From contig JANSYK010000001.1 in NCBI GenBank assembly GCA_024742485.1, positions 1,798,001 through 1,862,000 of the forward strand: a stretch of 64,000 nt of DNA, read 5' to 3'. Made by a program: the position numbers and the translations under genes. Below the pieces are notes generated by a model. That model searched no databases. It was not told where the DNA came from and worked only from the letters and a program-made list of their open reading frames with translations. The stretch is from Alphaproteobacteria bacterium (GTDB lineage Bacteria; Pseudomonadota; Alphaproteobacteria; Rhizobiales; Rhizobiaceae). Shown in pieces: positions 9,420 to 17,408 of this stretch. Each line of letters opens with the position of its first letter. Position 1 is the first letter of the stretch.

Positions 9420-10118
9420 TCAGATCTGCATGCGTTTGGATAACGCCTCACGCAGACCGTGACCATTCGCCGCCTCGTAAACACAGTCGCCATGGTCAAG
9501 CAGATAGGCTTTGTCCGCCGCCATCTCGATCAGGCTGAGATTTTGCTCGACGATGAGATAAGACCGGCCGGCTGCTTTTCCCGCCGTAATGACTTTGGCC
9601 ATCAACGCAATGTTCTCCGGTTGCACACCCTCGGTCGGCTCATCGAGAAGGACAAGATCTGTTTCTTCTGCCGCAGCCCGGCAGAAGGAGAGGATCTTCT
9701 TTTCACCCCCCGACAGCGTTCCGGCCTGCTGGCCGAGCCTCTCGCCAATGCGCGGAAACAGGGTTAACAATTCATCATAGCGGTTCAACGAACGGTCCCG
9801 ATGGTGCAATGTCAGGTTTTCCGCCACTGTGAGCTGGTCAAAGACCGGGTGCTCCTGCGGTGCGTAGCTCATTCCGAGCGCCCTGCGCCGATGCGCGGGA
9901 TCCGTCGTCACCTCCCTGTCACGCAGCCTCACAACGCCACCGGACGGCGTCAGGGAGCCCGCAATCAATCGTATCAGGGTCGTTTTACCGACACCGTTGC
10001 GACCGGTCACAAACCCGGCCTCCCCCACGGACAGGATCGCTGAAAATCCATGAATGACAGTCACATCACCGTAACCGCCCTGCATCTTGTCGAGCGACAG
10101 TATGACATTGCCGGTCAT
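9420..10118 (-). CDS. ABC transporter ATPase, LivF/UrtE type
   Basis: 232 aa ATP-binding subunit of a branched-chain-amino-acid/urea/amide importer. The Walker A is GRNGVGKTT (39-47), the signature LSGGEKK (135-141), Walker B is LVLLDEPTEG, and the switch position reads VEQN as is usual for LivF/UrtE (Gln in place of the H-loop His). It is the last gene of the transporter operon, and its ATG overlaps the stop of the permease-ATPase fusion by 4 bp (10115-10118). It pairs with the ATPase domain of that fusion to make the nucleotide-binding dimer. Confidence 0.92.
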   Translation of the reverse strand: MTGNVILSLDKMQGGYGDVTVIHGFSAILSVGEAGFVTGRNGVGKTTLIRLIAGSLTPSGGVVRLRDREVTTDPAHRRRALGMSYAPQEHPVFDQLTVAENLTLHHRDRSLNRYDELLTLFPRIGERLGQQAGTLSGGEKKILSFCRAAAEETDLVLLDEPTEGVQPENIALMAKVITAGKAAGRSYLIVEQNLSLIEMAADKAYLLDHGDCVYEAANGHGLREALSKRMQI

Positions 10119-11848
10119 TTTGTCCCCCCGGCATAGACCTTCTTGACATCCGGATTGTCGCGCACCTCCTGCAACGTTCCGTTGGCCAGCAAGGTGCCAT
10201 TGTGCATGACGATGACATGATCCGACAATTGTTCGACCACATCCATGTCATGTTCGATAATGATACTGGTGGAGCGGGTCTCGGTATTGAGCGCGGCAAT
10301 TGCCTCGATCATCTGCCGGGTTTCGGCCGTCGACAGACCGGCGCAGGGCTCGTCCAGCAGCACCAGATCCGGTTCGGTCACGAATGTCATGGCAAAGTCC
10401 AGCATCTGCCGTTGACCAACCGACAATGCACCAGCCAGTTGGTCGTCGTCGCGCAGGAACGGAAATCGTGTTTCCAGCCTGTCCAGAAGCGCCGTCTTCC
10501 AGCGATAGGGTTCCATCGAGAATTGGTCCGAAAGGCTCAGGCGATTGGCCCACAGGGCAATGTCGATGTTCTGGCGGATGGTCAATCCGGTAAACACCGA
10601 AGGAACCTGGAACTTTCGCCCAATGCCCAGCGATGCGGCCAGATATGGCCGTATGTCCGATACATCCCGCCCCTGCCAGTGAATTGAGCCACCGACGATC
10701 GGCAGCTTGCCGGTCATGGCATTGAGGGTCGATGTCTTTCCGGCGCCGTTGGGGCCGATGATGCAATGGATTCCGCGATGCTTGATCGCAATGTCCAGCC
10801 CATTGAGAATCTTGACCGGACCGGCCGCCGCATACACATCGACAAAACGAAGGTCAGGCGCCGCTTCCGATGAGTTTGGCGGCAATTCGTTCGTGCGTTC
10901 CGGTTTCCGGGGCCGATCCACCGTGATCCCGATCATGCGCAACATTTGGCTCAGGAATCCGGCAATACCGAGCGGCAGCCGGAGCACCACGATGATGAAG
11001 ACGAGAGCGACAACCACCTCCCAGTAGCGAAAATCATCCCTCAGGCCGGCCGCCAGAAACCCGATCAACACCGCACCGATCACCGGCCCTGCCAGGCTGG
11101 CCCTGCCGCCAACCGCGGTCCAAATGACCAATTCGGCGGACAACAGAAATCCAACCGCCTGCGGCGTGACAATTCCCTGATGCGGTGCGTATAGGGCACC
11201 GGCAAGTCCGGCGATCGCGGCGCTGACGGCGAATGCGAAGGCCTTCAGCAGACCGGTGTTGAAACCAAAGAACTGCAACCGGTCTTCATTTTCACGAACA
11301 GCACTGAGCAACTGCCCAAATGGCGACCGCAGCACATGGGCTAGGGCAATCGACGTACAGGCAAAGACACCGACGATAACGAAATAGAGGGTTTCATAGG
11401 TATCGATCCCCGGTAGCCCGCCAATACCCGTCATGCCGTTGAAGCCGCCGGTAAGCCATTCCATCGAATTGGCAAGCTGAAAACCCAGCATCGCCAAAGC
11501 CAGCGTGATCAGGGAAAAGTAGGGGCCGGATCCCGTCTGGCGATTGAACACCAGAGCACCGATGATCCAGGCGAGAAGAGCTGGAACAAGACAGGCGACC
11601 GCAAACGCCACCACAATCAGCAACCAGCCCGGCTCGGACCTCAGAACAGAGCCCGCGAGATAGGCGCCAATGCCGAAAAACAGCGCCTGGCCAAGCGGCA
11701 GGAAGCCTGCCCTGCCCCAGCAAAGTGCAATCCCCTGTCCGACCATGCCGTAGAGAATATAGAGCCCAAGCTGATAGGCCGTGAAACTGTCCCAGATGAA
11801 TGGAACAGCCAGCAGGCCGATCAGGGCAAGTCCGCTAACGCTTCGCAT
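10115..11848 (-). CDS. Fused ABC permease-ATPase, LivM-LivG type
   Basis: 577 aa. Residues 1-305 are a LivM/UrtC-like membrane domain with about 9-10 helices and the coupling-loop sequence RSPFGQLLSAVRENEDRLQFFG. A linker of about 25 charged residues follows. Residues about 335-577 are a LivG/UrtD-like ATPase with Walker A GPNGAGKT (365-372), signature LSVGQ (475-479) and Walker B LVLLDEP. Both halves are complete, so this is a true gene fusion and not a sequencing artefact. The upstream livH-like permease overlaps by 14 bp and livF-like follows with ATGA overlap. The function is import of a small amide, urea or amino acid together with the adjacent binding protein. Confidence 0.92.
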   Translation of the reverse strand: MRSVSGLALIGLLAVPFIWDSFTAYQLGLYILYGMVGQGIALCWGRAGFLPLGQALFFGIGAYLAGSVLRSEPGWLLIVVAFAVACLVPALLAWIIGALVFNRQTGSGPYFSLITLALAMLGFQLANSMEWLTGGFNGMTGIGGLPGIDTYETLYFVIVGVFACTSIALAHVLRSPFGQLLSAVRENEDRLQFFGFNTGLLKAFAFAVSAAIAGLAGALYAPHQGIVTPQAVGFLLSAELVIWTAVGGRASLAGPVIGAVLIGFLAAGLRDDFRYWEVVVALVFIIVVLRLPLGIAGFLSQMLRMIGITVDRPRKPERTNELPPNSSEAAPDLRFVDVYAAAGPVKILNGLDIAIKHRGIHCIIGPNGAGKTSTLNAMTGKLPIVGGSIHWQGRDVSDIRPYLAASLGIGRKFQVPSVFTGLTIRQNIDIALWANRLSLSDQFSMEPYRWKTALLDRLETRFPFLRDDDQLAGALSVGQRQMLDFAMTFVTEPDLVLLDEPCAGLSTAETRQMIEAIAALNTETRSTSIIIEHDMDVVEQLSDHVIVMHNGTLLANGTLQEVRDNPDVKKVYAGGTK

Positions 11849-12686
11849 AAAGACCGTTCGGACGCAGCCACAGAAACAGGATCGAGATGATCAGGATGCT
11901 TAGATAACCTGCCGTCTTGTCGCTGATGGCGGAAACGACCACGTCGGTTCCACCGATGACCGTTGAACCGACCAGCAGGCCCTCAAGGCTGCCAAGGCCG
12001 CCAACGACAAGGATGAAAAACGAGGAGAGCAGATAGTCGAGGCCCATATAGGGCTCAACCCGAACCAGTGGTGCCAGGAGAACGCCGGCCAGTCCCGCCA
12101 CCGAAACACCGAATATGAAGGTTGCGCGCGACAGGAAGGCGGTATCGATGCCCACGGCAGACGCCAGTGCCGGATTCTGGACCATGGCCTTGATCCGCGC
12201 ACCGGTATTGCTGCGCCGATACCAGATCAGGAGCCCGGCAAACAGGGCAACAATCACCACAAGCAAGGCAAGCCGGTAGGCCGGGTAATCCACACCCAAA
12301 ACACTCACGGTTCCGGGCAGCCTTTGTTCAATACTCTTGTAGTCGCGCCCAAATGCGCCTTCGACGGCCTTTCGGATCAGGATCGCCAGTCCCCAGGTGG
12401 CCAGCAACGTATCGAAGGGGCGGCGGTAAAGATGTCGGATCACGGCGTATTCGACAAGAAATCCGACGGTGCCGCAGACCAGAACCGCCATCGGAAGCGC
12501 CAATATATAGGGCAAACCGGCCTGCTGGATGATCAACGCACTATAGGCGCCGAGCATGATGAACTCGCCATGGGCCATGTTCATCACGCCAAGCAGTCCG
12601 AACACCACCGCCAGCCCAAGCACGACCAGTGCCAGAACGGCGATGGTATAGACCAGGTTCAGACCGTAAAGGGCAATCAGTTCCAA
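11835..12686 (-). CDS. ABC transporter permease, LivH/UrtB type
   Basis: 283 aa with about 8 membrane helices. Family marks are GLLGVMNMAHGEFIMLGAY near residue 30 and VVGGLGSLEGLLVGSTVIGG near residue 230, both typical of LivH/UrtB. The annotated start is a TTG at 12686 with G-rich sequence just upstream; there is no earlier in-frame ATG. It lies 27 bp after the binding-protein gene and overlaps the fused permease-ATPase by 14 bp. It forms the membrane channel with the LivM-like half of the fusion. Confidence 0.9.
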   Translation of the reverse strand: MELIALYGLNLVYTIAVLALVVLGLAVVFGLLGVMNMAHGEFIMLGAYSALIIQQAGLPYILALPMAVLVCGTVGFLVEYAVIRHLYRRPFDTLLATWGLAILIRKAVEGAFGRDYKSIEQRLPGTVSVLGVDYPAYRLALLVVIVALFAGLLIWYRRSNTGARIKAMVQNPALASAVGIDTAFLSRATFIFGVSVAGLAGVLLAPLVRVEPYMGLDYLLSSFFILVVGGLGSLEGLLVGSTVIGGTDVVVSAISDKTAGYLSILIISILFLWLRPNGLYAKR

Positions 12687-12713
12687 AGACCCACCCCGCT
12701 TTGCCCTATCCGG

Positions 12714-13880
12714 TCAGCCGCAATTGTTTCCGGCATCGACATTCGAAAATGTCTGAATGACATTAAACGACGCTCCGTCCGCTTCCGCCAGAAAGATATC
12801 CTTGGACACGTGACGTCCGGACAGGGTTGCCGACCCTCGCGGGCCATCATAGCTGGTACCCTCGGCCGCCGCATCCATTGCGGATGCATCGAGGGATCCG
12901 GTTTTTTTGGCAAGCGCATCAAGCAGCAGAACGCCATCATAGACCGACTGGCCAAGGGCATTGAGTGCCGGAGCGTCCGCCCCGTTCTTTGCCTTGTATT
13001 TGTCGGCGAACGCCTTGGCGGCAGGCGTGTCGATGCTTGCAAAATACCCGGCGGAGGAAAACAGGTTCTTGGAGTTTTCCGCGCCAATCCCGGCCAGTGT
13101 GTTTTCCTCGATCAATGTGCCAAGCCGGACCACGTCGTCGGCGAGACCGAAACTGGCAAAAGCGCGGTTGAAGCCGACCGATGCGCCACCAACCAGCGTG
13201 ATCAGCACACCATCGGCGCCGCTTTCCTTGATTTTCGCCAGGCTTGAATCGAAATTGTCGACGGTGAAGGGCAGATATTCCTCACCAACCACCGAGCCGC
13301 CGGCTGCTTCGATATAAGCCTTTGCAGCCGCATTGGTATCACGCGGCCAGTTGTAGTCATTGCCGATGAGATACCACTTTGTGATGCCCTTCTCGGCCGA
13401 AAGCCAGGGAATCACCGGCTCGAGCTGTTGGCTCGGCGTTTCACCGAGAACATAGGTGCCGGCGGAGCACTCACCCCCTTCGTAAACAGGCGTATAGATG
13501 TAGGGCACCTGTCCCTTGAACAGGTTGGTCAGGGCACCGCGCACGGCGCTGTCATGCATGCCGATGAAGGCTTCGGCCTTCTGCCCCTTCCATAGCTTCA
13601 GCGCTGCCTGTGTCGCATCGGCCGGCGGACCGCCGACATCGACAAACTCCGGTTCGATCATGCGACCGAGCAAACCGCCAGCAGCATTGATCTCATCAAC
13701 AGCCAGTTGCGCGCTCATCTGCGATGAGGGGCCAAACAGTCCGGCCGGGCCGGATAGCGGGATCAGGATGCCGACCTTGACCGGATCCGCTGCAAACGCA
13801 GTAGCGCCGAATGGCTTGGCTACAATGCCCGCAAGCGCCGCAAGGCCGATGGCCGTTTTCACAAATTCTCTTCTTTGCAT
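12714..13880 (-). CDS. Tat-exported ABC substrate-binding protein (AmiC/UrtA-like)
   Basis: 388 aa from ATG 13880 (GGGAG 8 nt upstream); the frame is open 10 codons further but without a binding site. The first 30 residues begin MQRREFVKTAIG, a twin-arginine signal (RR-x-F-x-K) ending in FAA. The mature protein is a type I periplasmic binding fold: VKVGILIPLSGPAGLFGPSS, then AVDEINAAGGLLGR, then PVYEGGECSAGTYVLGETPSQQLEP. The latter block is seen in the AmiC/UrtA (amide and urea) branch rather than in LivJ. With the amidase 26 bp upstream this suggests amide or urea-like ligands. Specificity is inferred. Confidence 0.9.
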   Translation of the reverse strand: MQRREFVKTAIGLAALAGIVAKPFGATAFAADPVKVGILIPLSGPAGLFGPSSQMSAQLAVDEINAAGGLLGRMIEPEFVDVGGPPADATQAALKLWKGQKAEAFIGMHDSAVRGALTNLFKGQVPYIYTPVYEGGECSAGTYVLGETPSQQLEPVIPWLSAEKGITKWYLIGNDYNWPRDTNAAAKAYIEAAGGSVVGEEYLPFTVDNFDSSLAKIKESGADGVLITLVGGASVGFNRAFASFGLADDVVRLGTLIEENTLAGIGAENSKNLFSSAGYFASIDTPAAKAFADKYKAKNGADAPALNALGQSVYDGVLLLDALAKKTGSLDASAMDAAAEGTSYDGPRGSATLSGRHVSKDIFLAEADGASFNVIQTFSNVDAGNNCG

Positions 13881-13906
13881 GTCGATTGCTCCCAATTGTT
13901 GTGTCG

Positions 13907-15319
13907 TCAAATGCTGTCCGGCGCCGCGGAAAATCCAAGCACTTTTTCAATGGCTGCGGCGACCGCCAGCAACCTGTCATCCGAGCCGGCCGGTCCGTCG
14001 AGTTCAACGCCGACAGGCAGGCTGTCGGCGGACAGGCCGCAGGGCAGGCTAATCCCCGGAATCGCGGCGTTGCTGGCCGGATCGGTGTTTCGAATGAAGG
14101 TCGGAAAGGTCGGCACCTGCTCGCCATTGAGCTCAACGGTTTCGTCCTGGCCGATCGGCCGCGCCGGAAGCGGCGCCGTCGGAAAGATTGCAGCATCCAG
14201 CCGATGGTCTGCAAAGTAGCTTGCATAGGCCGCCTGTAGGCGCGGCCGCTCCACATCCATGGCCTGCCGGTAAACCGATTCCGGCATTGCCTCCTCACCA
14301 AGCTGCGACTGGAAAACGCCTTTGACATCAGGACTTCCGACGCCATCGCAGATATCCTGAAGCGAGTGGTCGATCCCGTTCTGCTTCAAAAAGATTTTCA
14401 GGTCCTGAATGAACTCGAACAGGGCAACCGGAAAACTGATGGCGGCATTGAGCGTACCGACATCCGGGATATCGGCCTCAATAAGGTCCACTCCGGCACC
14501 GGCCAATTGCCGCAGCACCTTCTCGATATTTTCTTCGATGGACGGATCCAGATTGTCGAAGAAATATCCACGCGGAACACCGATGCGCAGTGCCGTCGGC
14601 GCGGGTATGTCGTCTCCTTCAGGCACATCGGCCATTACCGCATCAAGCAACCGGGCATCACCGACGGTTCGGGTGATGGGACCGGCGGTGTCTCGGGTAT
14701 GGGAGATCGGCACGATTCCGTCGCCGGGATACCGGCCAACACTTGGCCGAAATCCGACAAGTCCACACAGCGAAGCCGGAAGCCGGACAGAAGCGCCGGT
14801 ATCCGTGCCTATTCCGGCGGGCATCATGCGCGCCGCCACCGTCACGGCCACACCACCACTCGATCCGCCTGGGATCATGTCCGGGTTCCATGGGTTGCGG
14901 GCTGCACCGGTCACGGCATTGTTGTTTGTGATGCCAAAGGCCAGCTCATGCATATTGCCCTTGGCACCGAGCAGTGCCCCGGCCTCGAACAGCCGTTGGG
15001 CTACCGGTGCATTCCGGCGAGCCATCCAGCCCTGCAGGGCCCCGGTGGCTGCGCCGGTGGGAAGGTCTGTCGTGGCGATATTGTCCTTCAGGCAAAGAGG
15101 CACACCCGCCAATCCGGTTCCGGCCTTGCCGGATGCATCCGCCCGGTCAGCTGCAGCGCGCAATGCATTCCAATCGTGAGAGGCAATGGCATTCAGCGAA
15201 GCGACAGCTTTGCTGCGGTCAATCAGGGCCTCGACATAATCACGGCTGGAAACGCGTCGTTCCCGCAGTTCGACCAAAACCTCGCGCATGGTCAGCTTGT
15301 AGAGATCGGTCAGCGACAC
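13907..15319 (-). CDS. Amidase (amidase-signature family)
   Basis: 470 aa cytoplasmic amide hydrolase. The Ser-cisSer-Lys triad is complete: K78 in VPLCLKDN, S153 in PGGSSGG, S177 in GTDTGASVRLPA. The spacings (75 and 24) are the same as in FAAH. It is the first gene of a run with the amide/urea-type ABC importer, whose binding protein follows after 26 bp. Import followed by hydrolysis to acid plus ammonia is the likely role. The LysR gene lies 162 bp upstream on the same strand. The substrate cannot be told from sequence. Confidence 0.92.
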   Translation of the reverse strand: MSLTDLYKLTMREVLVELRERRVSSRDYVEALIDRSKAVASLNAIASHDWNALRAAADRADASGKAGTGLAGVPLCLKDNIATTDLPTGAATGALQGWMARRNAPVAQRLFEAGALLGAKGNMHELAFGITNNNAVTGAARNPWNPDMIPGGSSGGVAVTVAARMMPAGIGTDTGASVRLPASLCGLVGFRPSVGRYPGDGIVPISHTRDTAGPITRTVGDARLLDAVMADVPEGDDIPAPTALRIGVPRGYFFDNLDPSIEENIEKVLRQLAGAGVDLIEADIPDVGTLNAAISFPVALFEFIQDLKIFLKQNGIDHSLQDICDGVGSPDVKGVFQSQLGEEAMPESVYRQAMDVERPRLQAAYASYFADHRLDAAIFPTAPLPARPIGQDETVELNGEQVPTFPTFIRNTDPASNAAIPGISLPCGLSADSLPVGVELDGPAGSDDRLLAVAAAIEKVLGFSAAPDSI

Positions 15320-15481
15320 ATTTTCCTCCCGCCGGGTTGATCAGCGATAAACCGGTGTGCGTGGAAGGGTCGTACAGGGGCCGCACCAAGTATATCCTCA
15401 AAATTGAGGATTTTGCCGGTGAATGCCCGATACCGCGCAGTCCGGTGCACCGAAACCATCAGCCTGTGGCTGATCTGCCGG

Positions 15482-16357
15482 TCACAATTGGAGCAGTTGC
15501 TGCAAGACCTCCGAAAACCTGGTGTCAGGTTCGCGCAGTCGGGACCATAGCAACACGATGTCGGCCGCAGCCTGCGGTGTCGCAATCGGAACCGTAACCA
15601 GCGGTGCGCCGTCATAGCTGATATCGCCTGGCGGGTCTGAATAACTGATCCCGACCCCGACGCCATGGGCGGCCAGGGACCGCATCATCTCCAGCGAGCT
15701 GACCCTTTGCCTGATATTCGGCGTCAGATTCATGGCGTCCAGGAGGTTTCGAACAAAACCTTCCGAGAGATCTTCGGCAAACAGGATCATCGGATGAGCG
15801 ACGAGTTCTTCCAGTTCGACGGATTCTCTGGCCGCAAATGGGTGGCTCCTGGACAAAAAGGCAACGGGCGTGATGGTTCGAATGCGTTGCCGCATGAACG
15901 CTTCCCCAAAGCCGATATCATAGGAAATCACGATATCGGCCCGGCCCTCTGACAGATCAGTGGCAAGACCGGAGAACCGACCTTCAAGCACCTGAAAATC
16001 CAAATCCGGAAAATGCTCTTCCAGCCGCATCAGCGCCGGGGCAAGATACCAGGGTGCGATGTCCTCGAAGCAACCCACGACGAAAGGCACATGCGCCTCC
16101 GGCCCCATTTCAATCTCGTCCGCCCGCTCAAGCAGGTCACGTGCCTTTCGGATAATGCGGTGACCAAAGGGCGTGATTTCAATCGGTGCACCCTTGCGTC
16201 TGATGAACACAGTACGCCCAAGTCGCTGCTCCACCCGGGTAACGGCAACCGAAAGGGACGGTTGCGAGACATGCAGATGAGCGGCGGCATCGGTCAAGCT
16301 ACCGGCATCGGCAATGGCCACGATATATTCATATTGTCGAAGTGTATTATATAGCAT
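15482..16357 (-). CDS. LysR-family transcriptional regulator
   Basis: 291 aa from ATG 16357. The N-terminal winged helix-turn-helix is clear (residues about 1-60: IADAGSLTDAAAHLHVSQPSLSVAVTRVEQRLG). A type 2 periplasmic-binding-fold effector domain follows, with FVGCFEDIAPWYLAPALM starting the first lobe. It sits divergent from the PhyH-type dioxygenase and upstream of the amidase-importer genes, so either may be its target. The shared 84-bp promoter is AT-rich. The effector is unknown. Confidence 0.92.
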   Translation of the reverse strand: MLYNTLRQYEYIVAIADAGSLTDAAAHLHVSQPSLSVAVTRVEQRLGRTVFIRRKGAPIEITPFGHRIIRKARDLLERADEIEMGPEAHVPFVVGCFEDIAPWYLAPALMRLEEHFPDLDFQVLEGRFSGLATDLSEGRADIVISYDIGFGEAFMRQRIRTITPVAFLSRSHPFAARESVELEELVAHPMILFAEDLSEGFVRNLLDAMNLTPNIRQRVSSLEMMRSLAAHGVGVGISYSDPPGDISYDGAPLVTVPIATPQAAADIVLLWSRLREPDTRFSEVLQQLLQL

Positions 16358-16441
16358 CAAGCTATTTATATAATGATCAAATATTATTGGAAGTTAATAA
16401 TCAATCTGGCTACGGTGATGCCGTAATTGGGAAAACCGAAA
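16358..16441. promoter_or_regulatory. AT-rich divergent promoter between lysR and the dioxygenase
   Basis: The 84-bp gap between the two divergent starts is strikingly AT-rich compared with its surroundings (e.g. CTATTTATATAATGATCAAA at 16371 region). It holds several T-N11-A half-site pairs of the kind LysR proteins bind. This is a pattern-based call, with no consensus proven. Confidence 0.5.
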
Positions 16442-17236
16442 ATGCATCCACTCCTGACACAAGAGCACATCGACACGTTTCAGCGCGACGGTGTCGTATT
16501 GATCAAGGGCCTTTTCAAGGACCATATCGATACGATCCGCGCCGGGATCGAACGCAACATGGCAGACCCCGGCCCCTATGCAGCCGAAAACCTGAAAGAA
16601 GGTGAAGGCGGACGCTTTTTCGATGATTATTGCAATTGGACCCGCATCCCGGAATTCGAACAGGTGATCCATGCCTCGCCGGCCGCCAAAGTCGCCGCTG
16701 ATCTGATGAAGTCAGACCGCGTGCAGGTGTTTCATGACCATGTGCTGGTAAAGGAGCCGGGTACGTCGAAACCGACCCCATGGCATCAGGACGGACCCTA
16801 TTACTTCGTGGATGGGGTACAAAATGTCAGTTTCTGGTCGCCGATGGATGCGGTCACGGATGCCAGCCTGCGATGTGTTGCGGGAAGCCATGCCTGGGAC
16901 AAACCCGTCCTGCCGACGCGCTGGCTGGCGGAAACCAGCTTTTATCCGGATGAAGATGAATATATGCCGGTGCCTGATCCCGATGCCGAAGGAATGGAAA
17001 TCAGGGAATGGGAGATGCAGCCCGGCGATGCCGTCGCGTTCAATTACGGCATTCTGCACGGCGCGCGCGGGAACGCGACAACATCACGCCGTCGGGCATT
17101 CTCGTTGCGGCTTGTCGGAGATGACGCCCGATATGTCGAACGTCCGGGTCCCACCTCTCCTCCCTTTCCCGGCCATGACATGAAGCCTGGACAAATCCTG
17201 CGCGAAGACTGGTTCCCGGTGGTGTTTCACCGCTGA
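16442..17236 (+). CDS. Phytanoyl-CoA dioxygenase (PhyH) family Fe(II)/2-oxoglutarate oxygenase
   Basis: 264 aa from ATG 16442, which has GGGAAA about 6 nt upstream; a TTG at 16427 is the alternative. The double-stranded beta-helix iron triad is visible: H115 and D117 in PWHQDGPYY, and H206 in YGILHGARGN. An Arg-rich stretch (RRRAFSLRLVGDD) follows and supplies the 2-oxoglutarate-binding Arg. It should hydroxylate a small substrate using O2 and 2-oxoglutarate. The family includes ectoine and phosphonate hydroxylases among others, and nothing here fixes the substrate. It is divergent from the LysR regulator, which is its best candidate controller. Confidence 0.88.
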   Translation: MHPLLTQEHIDTFQRDGVVLIKGLFKDHIDTIRAGIERNMADPGPYAAENLKEGEGGRFFDDYCNWTRIPEFEQVIHASPAAKVAADLMKSDRVQVFHDHVLVKEPGTSKPTPWHQDGPYYFVDGVQNVSFWSPMDAVTDASLRCVAGSHAWDKPVLPTRWLAETSFYPDEDEYMPVPDPDAEGMEIREWEMQPGDAVAFNYGILHGARGNATTSRRRAFSLRLVGDDARYVERPGPTSPPFPGHDMKPGQILREDWFPVVFHR

Positions 17237-17408
17237 CGATCCGTCGTTGATTTGGACTGAACACTGTCGCGCCGGTCAATGCTGCGTGCCAATACAGTTG
17301 GGAAAATGGTGTTCGTCTCCAGGTGCCGGAATCATGCCAAAACGCAGCTCAACGACGCCGAACTCAAAACCTGCTCCGCCAGCCCGCCCGGTCGCCGCCG
17401 TGGGTCTG

